This document shows, piece after piece, positions 1-11,400 of a stretch of 64,000 bases of DNA (position 1 is the first letter of the stretch; every line of letters starts with the position of its first letter). Source of the DNA: Sacculina carcini (lineage: Eukaryota; Arthropoda; Thecostraca; Sacculinidae); contig OU696594.1 of assembly GCA_916048095.2 (NCBI GenBank), positions 4,766,781-4,830,780 on the forward strand, read 5' to 3'. The notes below the pieces were generated by a model. The model was not told the origin of the DNA. It worked only from the letters and a program-made list of their open reading frames with translations, and did no database searches. A program made the translations under genes and the position numbers.

Positions 1-59
1 CGGCGGCCATCACGCGGCCGGTCACGTGACCGCTGTCTACTGCGCGACCGACGTCTGTA

Positions 60-580
60 CGTCAACACACACACACGCATACAAACACATATGTATGTAC
101 AATCAATATTTCTATGCGAATATAAAACTATATAATATCAACCGATATTAGTACGTCTCATGTGAATTTATAATTTGATAATTTGATACTGAAAAGCCTA
201 ACGAACAATATACGAGCTATTGATGTGGATAAATAAATATTTGATCTCTATAATACATATCTGTCATTATTACACACACTGACACACACACACACACTTA
301 GAAACCCAGATGATTAGATATAACATGTCTCCCTATATAATAGAGATATTTACTTTACATTACATTACATTGCAGAATCGCACACACTAACGTACAGACG
401 TACACACTAACATACACTGACACACACACACACACTAACACCAATTCAAACACTGACACACACAAATACACACTGCCACATAAACATAAACTCACGTACA
501 CACACATTCATACACAAACACACACTAACAAACGTACACACACACACACATACACACACTAATACACACAATAATGACCA
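60..580. repeat. CA-rich simple-sequence region
   Basis: Interrupted (CA)n and related tracts (ACTAACACAC-like) dominate this stretch. No coding signal is seen in the first 1.5 kb, which otherwise contains AT-rich unique sequence. Confidence 0.8.
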
Positions 581-758
581 CGAAAAACCGTCGGCTCTTA
601 ACGATACGTTTGAACAGGCCAATCAGCACAACATAAATCTGCGCCCAACTAGACGACTGGCATTGCCTAGAATGCACACTGATGCAGCACGAAAACGACT
701 CAACTACGATACGGCCAAATTGATGTTATCAAATGTGATCTGAATGAAAGTATGTTCG

Positions 759-760
<2 letters not shown>

Positions 761-808
<48 letters not shown>

Positions 809-912
809 CATTGTCTATATTAGTGATGATTATAAGGTGTAAATTATCTCTCTTCTTTCTTTAACTTTCACTTTCTGTGTGTGTGTGGCTATGTGTGTGT
901 GTGTGTGTAAGT

Positions 913-960
<48 letters not shown>

Positions 961-1015
961 GCAGCGCCCTAGAGACCCTCCAGGTGTAGGGCGCTATATA
1001 AATATCTACCTAATG
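761..1015 (+). repeat. TG tract ending in a GCGCCC hairpin and TATAAAT tail (copy A)
   Basis: Two TG arrays are followed by AGCGCCCTA (963-971) and its perfect reverse complement TAGGGCGCT (987-995), then a TATAAATATCTACC tail. The same order, TG array then hairpin then TATAAAT, recurs near 6026 and, decayed, near 54570. It looks like the 3' end of a short dispersed element that lies next to or carries TG repeats; its 5' limit cannot be seen. Confidence 0.6.
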
Positions 1016-1129
1016 TAAAATGTAAATGTGTGTGTGTGTGTTTAGTTCAATGTTTAATTCTATGTATTCCTGTATATATGCATGTCGTTGTATGAAAATG
1101 TAAATGTATGTATGTATCCATGAGTGAAT

Positions 1130-1330
1130 GAGAGTGTGCGTAAAGTGTGGATGAAATTGCAATGAAAAGCGCAATACGGGCGATTGAAATAAACGCAATT
1201 ATTATTATCATTATTATTATACGAATACATATGAACGCGTGTAGGCATATACAAGCATACACACACACATATATATATATATACATGTGTGTGTGTATGT
1301 GAGTGTGTATATGTGTGTGTAAGTGTGTAA
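1130..1330 (+). repeat. (ATT)n tail and CA/TG microsatellites
   Basis: A segment with GCGC motifs and AAATAAACGCAATT runs into (ATT)n at 1200-1220, resembling a retroposon 3' tail. It is followed by mixed CA, TA and TG tracts. From here to about 1550 nothing else is recognised. Confidence 0.45.
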
Positions 1331-1589
1331 GCGTGACACATAATTTTTTAAAGGTCAGACACACAACGTATAACATACAGTGGGCTAGGTCATCGTTAAG
1401 GCTGCCGTGTTGCCGCGGGCTAGCGCAAGGATGACTCTCAGTCGAAGCCAACATGTCTCCCGAGGCTCTCTGTCAAATTGGCAATATGTCCTTTTTACTT
1501 TACACCGCTGTAACTTCCTTTAAATACACTTTGGGAAATTAAAAAAATTATACCGCATTGTAGAACACAAAATTTCCAGCACGATGGTA

Positions 1590-4537
1590 TAATTTATTTA
1601 TATGTGTAAAAAATAGTTACAGAGAAAAAGTAGAAAAATGAATTAATTTTAGTCGCCCGGTGTTCAAGTGTAATTTTGGATGTATTTGAGAATTTTGCCA
1701 ATTTACTCGCGACAATTCCGTTATACGTTGACCCAGTTTTTGTAGTAGCCGCAGAAGGGATAAATCCCATCACGCCACTTGTCTCCACCGCCAGTGGCTC
1801 AAAGCGATCTCGCTTGCGCCTCTCAGCTGCTCTGGCGGCGCAATCGCGGAGTTGAGTAGCGCCGAACGTGTTGGTACACGTAGCGTCCCAGACCAGTGAC
1901 TTGCCGTTGCTGAACGGTGAGATGGTGATGCCGTCGGGTCATCTACCGTCGCCGCGGTCGAGGCCGCGAGGCTCTAACAAGGCTGGTACACCAGCAGCTG
2001 CCAGCGCACGACGAATCACATCGTTGAGTGCCGCATGACGTGGCAGACGCCCGGGATCACGGTGGCAAGACTGGTGGTGGCCAAGACTGTCTCTGTCATT
2101 GCTCCGCACCGGCACCTATGAGGCAAGCAGACGGTCGCTCCCAATCGCAAAGCAATGTTGACGCGCACTGCCTCGTCTGGTAGTAGTAGGCCTAGGCTCT
2201 CTACCGGTACGGCTTCCAGCCAAGCGGCACTGTGAGGCTCAGCTGCGGCAAGAAGGCGGGCGCGGTGCAGTTGATTGGCACGGCTGAGAAGTTCGTTTCT
2301 GCGATAGCGAGAGGCTAGCTCATCTAGTTGCCGCTGACGTGTAGGTAACGAGTCTTCAGCGTCGTATACGCTCCCAACCCTGGCGGAAAATATCCTCTGT
2401 GCTTCGCCTAGCAGTGCTGGTCTGTCGTCGCAGGAACGACGGGTGATCAGACTGACCAGCCTGTGAGTGGCAGACGCAGAGGATATGTAGGCCGGGAGCA
2501 TGATGTCCACCAGTCGTCTTACTCCAATACCACCGAGACGAACAGGGAGGGTGGCCTGTAACCAGCCGTCATCTGTCAGGTCGACATTGCACACACTGCA
2601 GATAGCGCCCCGCATCTTGGTATCGATCAGTTCTAGTTGCTAGCTGTGCAAATACGTCTGTGATACCCTCATCAAGTAGGTGCAGCGAGGCACGAACGCA
2701 TAGCGCGACAAAAAGAACAAAGCTGTATGTCTTCCGATATTAGCTGTACGCTCTTTCATGCGGTCGACCACCTCTGCTGCTGCCTCTAAGGCCGCTGGCA
2801 CTCCATCGCGACAAAGTGGTGCCCCAAGCACTGTGAGTAAGGGGAGTGAGGTGTTCCGAGCGTTCGGGAGCAATGATTCGGTGGCAGTTGGTGTCGCGCT
2901 TTCTGCTAGCCAGGTAACTTCTGTCTTGGCTCCATTGACTATGAGGCCGAGGGTCTCCATCGCTGGGATGAGCCTGGCGATGTCGGCTGCGACATTGTCG
3001 ATCGGACCCGCCAACATACCATCGTCCAGATACCATGCGTTCAACGGAGAGCGCAACTGTCTGATCACTGGATCGTAGGCTAAAGCAAATAACACTGGCC
3101 CGAGTGGGTCGCCCTGCTGCACGCCCCTGCATGACCAGATGACCTGATCGGCGACAAAGAGGGGCGTCGGACTGCCGTAAGCCTGACGAAGCAAAGGGCA
3201 TGGCGGCGGGATAGCGCCGCAAAGCCTCCTGAAGTACCACTTATCGGTGCACCGAATTGAAGGCGTTCTTTAGGTCGACCTTCACCAACACGCCGTGGTC
3301 GGCCGCCGACACATATTGGCGAACTGTATGCACGGTGGACTCGCATCCCAGTGGTGTGAGCTGGGATTTAGCCAGCGGTGTGAGCCAGAAGCTGCCGATT
3401 GCGATTGGGCGCATCCCTCCGCTCTTTTTCCTGATAGCAATCAGAGACGATCCATAAAATGCATTGCTGGCTTGGTCTGGTATGCCACCTTCCACAGCGC
3501 AACGGCAGAGAGCGGTCAAGGCGGTTAGCAGCTGACGACCGGCCTCGGCAGTTCTTTTAGACGTCAACTGACGCAAGTGGAGCGGTCTCACTCCATCAAG
3601 ACCGACTGACATCGACTGGATGGCGGCGACATCGTCTTCAGTGGGTGAAAGAGGCATCTGGTGCTTGTACACTATGGCGTCCAGGTCTTCATCGGGCGGT
3701 GCTGGTGAGTGCTTGTTGTGGAGTTCCATTAACTCCATTAACTTCCATGACTCGGCGTTGAGAGGAGCTACTGTGTCCGGCGTTGTGATTAGACGCAGGG
3801 CTCCTAGGACATCACCGTCAGCCCATTTTGACCGAATGCGACGAGCTACATAGGCATTATTGAAGCCGAAGTCGTCGCTCTCGTTCAGCTTGTTGTTTGA
3901 TTGATGCTCGTCCTGTTTGAATGTTGAAATTGAAAATGTTGAAATCGGTCAATCGGTCCTGTTGAAATCGGTCATTTTCGATACTTTTGCACACAAGTTC
4001 AACTGATATCCCAAAAACGTCAAAATTGACCGAAATCGGTCATTTTCGATACTTGTGCACACAAGTTCAACTGACATGGCAAAAACGTCAAAACTGACCG
4101 AAATCGGTCATTTTCGATACTTTGGCACAAAATTTTTGACAATTTTCGTTTTTGGCAGCACTGAAGCCGGTGTAGGACATACGCCACCAGGACAGAGCTG
4201 TACGCTATTCGACTGCAGCAGTGATGATCTCTGCCAGTTCTGTGGCGGCTCGGTGCCTGTATCTGCGAACTATGTGCTGAGCAACACGTGAGCGCTTTCT
4301 TAGCTGGGCTAGGGTCTCTGCCAGGTCATCCGGTGCCGTCTCGTCGACAACAGGTTGAACCCACATTCTGGCGCCATTCTGCAGCTCAGCATTGATGCAC
4401 GTTTGACAGTGCCAAATAGGAAATTCGCCGGCCTGAGCACGCGACAGCCCTACGCAGGTGAGATGAGCTGTGGCGCTGCAGCTGAAACAGCAGATGGTCC
4501 TCTTGCTAGCATTGGCCGTGTCGCAGACGTGTAGCAT
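1590..4537 (-). pseudogene. Decayed LINE retrotransposon (PHD finger, reverse transcriptase, C-terminal nuclease)
   Basis: Read on the minus strand, the order is: a PHD-like Cys/His finger (4205-4537, CFSC then HLTCVG then WHCQTC); reverse transcriptase blocks KVDLKNAFNSV (about 3250), GVQQGDPLGP (about 3120) and WYLDDG (about 3020); the RT thumb region W.QATLPVRLGG (about 2560); and a C-terminal segment with RHAALNDV and a PDG...LVWD motif (about 1890-2040). The last resembles the restriction-like nuclease of early-branching LINEs. Reading frames shift several times, and a TGA codon stands directly before PDG, so this copy cannot encode an intact protein. Low-copy tandem repeats interrupt it at 3905-4140. 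The exact LINE clade is not assigned. Confidence 0.8.
3905..4140. repeat. 68-bp tandem repeat, three units
   Basis: The string CATTTTCGATACTT recurs at 3973, 4041 and 4109, an exact 68-bp spacing. Units also share GACCGAAATCGGT and CACAAGTTCAACTGA. It separates the PHD-like and RT parts of the dead LINE, so it is an insertion or an expansion of linker sequence. Confidence 0.8.
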
Positions 4538-4539
4538 TA

Positions 4540-5050
4540 TTATTATTAATATTATTATTGATTACAGGCAAATCCAGTAGCATGGGGGAAGAGTGCAAGT
4601 GCACTATTACCACCCTAAGGTGGCCCCATGTGTACTGGAAGCTAACCAAAAGATTCACAGAGAAAGAGAGTTCGAAAAGAAACAAGTCTAGAAAGAGAGT
4701 TAAAAAGAAAATAATAAATAAATAACAATAAATAAACCATCACCCGATAACAATCCATAATGTCACTCCGCCCACGTTCCTCAATAAATAATAACAATCA
4801 ACAATAAATATGTGATTCAGTAAATAACAGCCATCAATAAATAAGAATAAATATTAATAAATAAGTAATAAATAACAATCAAGAACAATAAATATGATTC
4901 AATAAGTAACAACAACACAAATAAATATGATTCAATAAACAACAACAACAATAAATATGATTCAATAAACAACAACAACAATAAATATGATTCAATAAAC
5001 AACAACAACAATAAATATGATTCAATAAACAGCAACAACAATTATTGAAA
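4540..5050 (-). mobile_element. R1 dispersed repeat, minus copy with expanded AT-rich end
   Basis: R1 is a family seen about ten times here. In sense orientation it has an AT-rich 5' part with TTATTTATT runs, then GTTAGCTTCCAGTACACATG, then TAGTGCACTTGCACTCTTCC, then CTACTGGATTTGCCTGTAAT and an (ATT/AAT)n tail. No tRNA-like head or protein is evident, so it is either a SINE of other origin or a LINE 3' end. In this copy the AT-rich end contains a tandem CAACAACAATAAATATGATT repeat (4880-5040). Confidence 0.75.
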
Positions 5051-5057
5051 CAAGCAT

Positions 5058-5395
5058 TAAAGGTTAAAGGTTAAATGCCTAAGTGACAGCTGCTACACGG
5101 GAAGAAGTCGAAGCTTATGAACACACACAGGTGTGTCCCGTGCAGCTCGCTGCCACCGCAGAACCGACCCTCTCCACGCTATGGCGCCACAAGAACGGAA
5201 GACGTATTAGAGAGGGCCACCTCCCCACAATGCATGACACAACACATGACTGATATCTGGTACCATCATTTACTGCTGGGTGGACAGGGGCTGTTGGATT
5301 ATAGAATTATCCTAAAGAAATTCTCCTTCGCCGGGTTTTGAACCACGGACCTCCCGCTTGTGAGGCGGGTGTGCTAACCAATACACCACGGAGTA
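5058..5395 (-). mobile_element. tRNA-Val-derived SINE, copy 1
   Basis: This is the first of ten copies of one family. On the element strand it begins GGACTCCGTGGTGTAGTGGT (box A region), has GCCTCACAAGC resembling the anticodon loop of tRNA-Val(CAC), and has box B GGTTCGAATCC-like sequence. A body of about 250 bp follows, ending in CAGCTGTCACTTGAG and an (AACCTTT)n tail. Small ORFs across the family are shadows of the conserved body. Confidence 0.9.
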
Positions 5396-5975
5396 CAAAG
5401 GCACAATGGTTTCATAAGTTTTGAAATTTACTTAGACAATAAATATTAGACCGGACAGTAGTTGAGTCCTATGCGAGCGGTGTTGCCGCATACCCTGCAT
5501 GTGTAGTCGGCGCGTGTGGTTTCGAGACTCTTGTCTTAGCGTTGGGGCTCCAGTGGTTGGGCATTGTGGATCGCGTTGACTCTTCCGCACGGTGTCAGAA
5601 TAGCATTACCGAAGCATACGTACAAAAACACATCCAAAGTCGAAAACGAAGCCGAATCTATTATACAAAAATCATGATTACCAAATCACCAGATATTGAC
5701 ATATATTCTTCCTCCACAAATGAAGCGACAAATGCTTAGCTGAATAACAATGGAAAATTTCCAAATCCTAAAATCCTGGCTCCGATTTCGGCCTTCAACA
5801 GCTCACCACTTCTAAAGGACCGTATGCGAGCTTAAATTACACATCACACAATAGACGTCCACTGAAAATTCCCTCACTAAAACTGATAAAAAGTGGCGAA
5901 AATCGCGTATAAATTCGGAGCTTAATCGCAACCACTGCCCACTGATAACTCAGGTTGTACCACGGCGGCACTATT
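5396..5975. other. Unassigned intergenic sequence
   Basis: No gene is recognised. The first 45 bp (through about 5445) match the flank of SINE copy 2 at 7559-7605, which indicates a duplicated composite unit. The remainder is unique-looking sequence with short ORFs lacking any family signature. Confidence 0.5.
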
Positions 5976-5977
5976 GA

Positions 5978-6025
<48 letters not shown>

Positions 6026-6087
6026 AGCGCCCTAGAGACCCTCTAGGTGTAGGGCGCTATATAAATATCTACCTAATGTAATGTAAA

Positions 6088-6175
<88 letters not shown>
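5978..6175 (+). repeat. TG tract with GCGCCC hairpin and TATAAAT tail (copy B), then a second TG array
   Basis: (TG)n leads into AGCGCCCTA (6026-6034) and the reverse complement TAGGGCGCT (6050-6058), then TATAAATATCTACC. A long pure (TG)n follows at 6090-6175. The sequence nearly matches copy A. Confidence 0.65.
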
Positions 6176-6176
<1 letters not shown>

Positions 6177-6435
6177 ACTGTTCACGTCACTGCTCGCCAT
6201 TAAACACCCATATGCGCTATGATGTGTTATATTCTAATGTTATTGTATTATTCATGTTATTAGATTTACTTGTTTTCATTGTGCATGCACTAATGTTTCA
6301 TTCATTGAGAGTGTGATTGAGGTGCGTATTGTCCTGTATTGAGCTTAATATGTATATGTGAGTATATGTGTGTATGATTGTATGTGGGTGTGCAGATGTA
6401 CATGCATGCATGAGTATGTGCATGTAGGCATATAA

Positions 6436-6445
6436 ATGTGTGTGT

Positions 6446-6511
<66 letters not shown>

Positions 6512-6578
6512 CGCTTTTGAGAATTTGTGAAACTATTGTAAAGGCGCATTATAAATGTTCAATAAATGAAATGAAAAA

Positions 6579-6616
<38 letters not shown>

Positions 6617-6632
6617 TGTGTGTGTGTTTCCT
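6436..6632 (+). repeat. TG tract with a different GCGC hairpin and TATAAAT tail
   Basis: (TG)n is followed by GCGCTTT (6511-6517), a spacer, AAAGGCGC (about 6540-6547) and TTATAAATGTTCAATAAATG, then another (TG)n. The architecture equals copies A and B but the sequence differs, suggesting related tails of different subfamilies. 6633-6890 holds AT-rich sequence without features. Confidence 0.55.
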
Positions 6633-6889
6633 GTTACCTGGACTTGTTGTGTCGGGATCTATCGCGACTGTGCGAACGACTACGCCTACGATGCGACCTG
6701 ACAGCAATAAATCAAACAACAAAAAACACACACACACACACAAAGAATATACTGTATAAGAGAGTACTTGAATTTTTTGGCAAAAATTCTGGGAAAAGAT
6801 GGGATTTTTTCCAGTAATGAATAACTTTATTCATCATAGAAATAATTAAATAGTAGATAATACAGATAAGCAGGGTCGTAATTATTAAT

Positions 6890-7076
6890 AATATTATTAT
6901 AACTAATTACAGGCAAATCCAGTAGCATGGGGAAAAGTGCAAGTGCACTATTACCACCCTGCGGTGGCCCCATGTGTACTGGAAGCTAACCGAAAAAGAT
7001 GTAGAGAGATAAATAGATAGTTGGAAAAGAAAATAATAAACGGATAACAAAAATAAATGAATATGTGATTCAATTT
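6890..7076 (-). mobile_element. R1 dispersed repeat, second minus copy
   Basis: Carries the ATTACAGGCAAATCCAGTAG, GAGTGCAAGTGCACT-like and CCCATGTGTACTGGAAGCTA blocks seen in the 4540 copy, preceded by an ATTATTAATA tail. It is again followed by the tRNA-Val SINE in the same orientation. Confidence 0.75.
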
Positions 7077-7222
7077 ATTGTTGATTGTTGTTGTTATTTA
7101 GTGCAATGTCTATGCATCGAGCATTCATCTCATCTGATGGGTCAATACACTCACCTACTACTAGGCATGATTGATTCTCAGTAGGAGAAACCAACGCCTT
7201 CTGGAAAACACACAAATACATC

Positions 7223-7558
7223 AGGTTAAAGGTTAAAGGTCTCAAGTGACAGCTGCTACACGGGAAGAAGCCGAAGCTTATGAACACACAGGTGTGCTCC
7301 ATGTAGCTCGCTACCACCACAGAACCGACCCTCTCCACGCTATGACACCACAAGAACGGAAGACGTATTAGAGAGGACCACCTCCCCAGAATGCATGACA
7401 CAACAAATGACTGATATCTGGTGCCATTTACTGCTGGGTGGACAGAGGCTGTGTGAGGCTGAATTATAGAATTCACCCCAAAAAAATCCTTCGCTGGGTT
7501 TTGAACCACGGACCTCCCGCTTGTGAGGCGAGTATGCTACCATCGCACCACGGAGTCC
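7223..7558 (-). mobile_element. tRNA-Val-derived SINE, copy 2
   Basis: Same family as 5058-5395, full length, ending at the box A side with CACGGAGTCC. The flank beyond the tRNA head (AATGGTTTCATA...) matches the flank of copy 1. Confidence 0.9.
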
Positions 7559-8453
7559 AAATGCACAATGGTTTCATACGTTTTGAAATTTACTTAGACA
7601 AAGTTACTTAAAGACTTTCTTAGAGAACAAGGCGCACTATCATCTTTCCGAAAGCATTTCTCTTCGAAAATTTTCAAGTATGATCGAGCCTGAATTTACT
7701 ATCAAAATATGTTATCATTATGTAATCAATATATTTTGTGGTGATAGCCACACTGGTGTGTGTGAATTGTCATATGCGCATATTGTATATTGTTTATGAC
7801 AATTCACACACATACACACAAAATATGTTATCATTATGTAATCCGTATGTTTTCTTGGTGTGATTATTTTTCTTCGTGTTCGATATCGTTTACCTCCAGT
7901 GCATCTGAAACTGTGTGTGAATATTTGTCCTCTATAAATACACATTGCCTTACCTTTGAAACAATGCAAGGCCGACTGAAGATTTCCGTTTCCCTGAACG
8001 ATCGATATTGTGATGCCGTTACAAAAAACAAGACAGATACCAAACTAATGTTAAGTCTCTCATGAATCGCAACAAAAACACCGAAGAAACGAACTTTACG
8101 TGACAATGCGAGGCAACCGTCGAAGCATTTTGCGTCGATGTTAAACGTTTTGTGCGGTGTTTCAAATCGATCAAGCTTTTTTGAATTTATAATTTTGTCA
8201 AATCGGTTTCAATCATAGGAGAAAAAGCAGTAAAAATGATTCTGTACAGTGACTCAGTCAAACTTTCGTTGTTGAAAGTATAATTTAAATATTGAAATCA
8301 AATAATGCGCCAATGGCATCGTGGGCGTGTTCACGTTTGTGTTGTATTGTGCGGGCATGCTGTGTCTTTTTAATTAGTTTTGTGGCTTTTACACCACTTA
8401 CTACAATTAGTGTGTTTCATTTTTGAGCATACAGCTTGCTGCCAGATCGCAGT
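7559..8453. other. Upstream region of the Ly6 gene with a hairpin flanked by direct repeats
   Basis: A perfect 16-bp inverted repeat (GTGTGTGAATTGTCAT near 7757 and its complement near 7797-7812) lies between two copies of AATATGTTATCATTATGTAA (near 7705 and 7822). The rest carries no gene signature; a core promoter for the Ly6 gene must lie towards 8450 but no clear TATA box is seen. Confidence 0.45.
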
Positions 8454-11400
8454 ATGTTCACATCAAATGTTTTCCTGTTGCTTTTGGCATTAAGTTTCGG
8501 TAAGTCCTTGTATACGAATGACGTATGTAGTAGTGTTATCGCGTATATTGTGTTTACTCGTTACGCGGGTTAGGGCATGTTTTTAAAACTCATTATATCA
8601 GTAGCTTGTGTATGGTATTTATACATTATTATATATTCGCATACAAAAATTGTCGCTAAATATATAAACGGGCAATCTAAATCTGTGACCTAAATAGTTT
8701 TTTATATCTTCCGGCCAGTTTTATTAGCTAATTTTGATCGTATGGTTCTCTTTTCTGGTAGAGCTAAACTGCTAAATTTGAACCAATAAAGTCGGGATTT
8801 TTTCATCCTTGATATATGTCTGTCTTGAACAAACTTGATCCTAGTGTATGATAATTCAATATTCTACTGCGAAATTCGTGTACCGACTAACTATACTGTC
8901 CTATGTTGCGAAACATTCATGTGAACCTGTAGCAGAAACAAAAATATAAATTATATTACAGACAGGCGCGCGTGGGCATCACTGCCCCACGCGCGCCTAC
9001 AAGACGTCACACCACAATCGCACCACGAACAAGACTCTCAGCTCACACCGTGACACACGGGAGCACACACACACACACACACGCACAGTCCTCACCCGCC
9101 GCAACAACCAATCAGCGGCGAGCCGGTCAATCGCTTGCCGCCGCGGGACATGCATACTCGACAAACGCATACACACACACACACACACACACACCGAAAC
9201 AACTGCACACACTCACCGACACAGCTATACACACTCGCTCACACACTCTCGCACGCAATATACAATTCAACCATACACGATCACATATAGACACACTAAC
9301 ACGTTCACGCACACACAATCTTTCACACACACACTCTCTCTCACTGCACACGATCACACCACACCTCCACCTGTTTTAAAGAAACATGAATCAACAAAAG
9401 AACAGACAATTAAAAAACGCGAACCAAGCAAACCAAGAACCAATAAAAAAACCTAACTCGACGACGGCATCCACCAGATGCACACACCGTGGCTGCGGCG
9501 AAGCACAACACGTCAGGCCCCAGCGTCCACCACGCTCCCGCCTCCGCCCGTGCTCTTCAGTGCTTCGCCGCAGCCTGCCGTCTTCTTCATCACCGGCTGC
9601 CGCGACAGGGCACAACACTTCGACCCCAGCACCCACTATGCTCCCGTCGACTCCAGTGCTCTTCAGCACCCTGCCGCAAACAGCCGGGACGTCGCCGTTC
9701 ACACAGGCCACGCCATCGCCGTCGTTCGTCATGTCTTCCTCCGGCTTCAGCAGCCCCTCTCTGTCACCTGCCGTCCAGCACCAGCATCCTCCACGAGCGA
9801 TCGTCGCCTCCACTGACAATCCTGTAGTTGCCCGGCGACGTGCCTTACACCATTGCAGACGAGACGACCAGCATCCATCGGCCACAGCTCCTCAGCTGCC
9901 TCCCGCCGGGATCATGCTGCACTGCCGTCCCCCTGCACCCCAACCTGACACGTCGCCGAGCACCTCCACCGCTGTTCTCCGCTGGTAGGCCGCTACTGAT
10001 GCTGGAAGGCACCCTCTCCGCTGCTGAAGCCGGGTCGCAGACAAAAATAATTCCAAAACAAAAAGGCCGAAATAGCTTGTAGCAGAAACAAAAATATAAA
10101 TTATATTACAGACAGGCGCGCGTGGGCATCACTGCCCCACGCGCGCCTACAAGACGTCACACCACAATCGCACCACGAACAAGACTCTCAGCTCACACCG
10201 TGACACACGGGAGCACACACACACACACACACGCACAGTCCTCACCCGCCGCAACAACCAATCAGCGGCGAGCCGGTCAATCGCTTGCCGCCGCGGGACA
10301 TGCATACTCGACAAACGCATACACACACACACACACACACACACCGAAACAACTGCACACACTCACCGACACAGCTATACACACTCGCTCACACACTCTC
10401 GCACGCAATATACAATTCAACCATACACGATCACATATAGACACACTAACACGTTCACGCACACACAATCTTTCACACACACACTCTCTCTCACTGCACA
10501 CGATCACACCACAGAACCCCAATGAACCACCTGAAACTGGATCCCTGAACCACTTGAAACCAGTTCCTAGGGGTTTTTTTGTTGTTTTTGTTCTTGGTAT
10601 CTTTTTGTGTTTATTTTGCCAATTTTGTTTTTGCTCATTTACGTTTGCATCAAATTCCGCCTGTTTTTGGCTGTGGTTTATTTTTTCAATTTTGTTTTTG
10701 CCTGTGTGTTTTTGCATGTGTTGTGTTCCAACGAAGATTACACAATAGCACAGCTCAGGCTTTATTCAACATTTTGCAGAACTAAATTATAACAGATCTC
10801 TAAAATATAAACAAACAATTAGCAATCAATAAAAAGATAAAATAACCGAACAAGAGAACAATAATCAGAACGTACCACGCTACAACTGGTGCACAACTGA
10901 TATAGAGAAGAATAACAAACTTAGAGAAGTACTCGGAGTATAAAGCATATCACCACAATCACCCACACAGGAAAATAACTCTACAAAATTACAGTAATAA
11001 GTACAAAAATAGAAGCTAGCACTCGAAACAACATGTGGCTCCTCTTGACTTCAATAAATGACGGGTACATCCGCCACCTACAAATAGAAACAATACGAAA
11101 TTATTCAGTAATATAATCTTGCAAATAAGCCGGGGGCCTCCTGTTACGACCCGAACGCCGAGGATTAGATGACCAGTGAGACGGGCTATTATCCTGAGTC
11201 AGGGCATTGTCAGACCTTTCATTTAGATCATCCACCGGAGTTTGCGCATCAGTGTGTTCGACATTCTCACTCTCTTCAACTGAGCCAGCCTGCTCTCCCG
11301 TAGGAGCTATATGACGGAGAGGAACAGTGGAATTTCTCCCATCCGGAAAACGGATGTGTGCGTACAAAGGATTAGCTTCTAATAGAGTCACTTCATCTAC

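Larger units (their letters stand above)
8928..10513 (-). mobile_element. Small non-autonomous LTR retrotransposon (TRIM-like), complete
   Basis: Two direct repeats of 436 bp (8928-9363 and 10078-10513) start TGTAGCAG, end CACCACA and look identical by eye. They are flanked by a perfect 5-bp target duplication GAACC (8923-8927, 10514-10518). The 714-bp interior is GC-rich, unlike its AT-rich surroundings, and contains overlapping low-complexity ORFs but no gag, protease, RT or integrase motif. Minus orientation is preferred because on that strand the LTR begins TGTGGTG like the Gypsy element next door and is preceded by purine-rich AACAGGTGGAGG; a primer-binding site was not found. Identical LTRs imply recent insertion. 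Confidence 0.85.

Noticed and set aside
8461-8500. Ly6 exon 1 joining to GCAG at 14995 rather than TTTTTAG at 14987
   Set aside because: The downstream AG would enter the exon in a frame with an immediate TAG stop; the upstream AG keeps phase 1 and reads VLQCSGLRC.
9386-9988. 200-residue Ser/Pro/Ala-rich ORF inside the small LTR element
   Set aside because: Three plus frames and one minus frame are open together, as expected of GC-rich sequence with few stop codons; no gag or other family motif.
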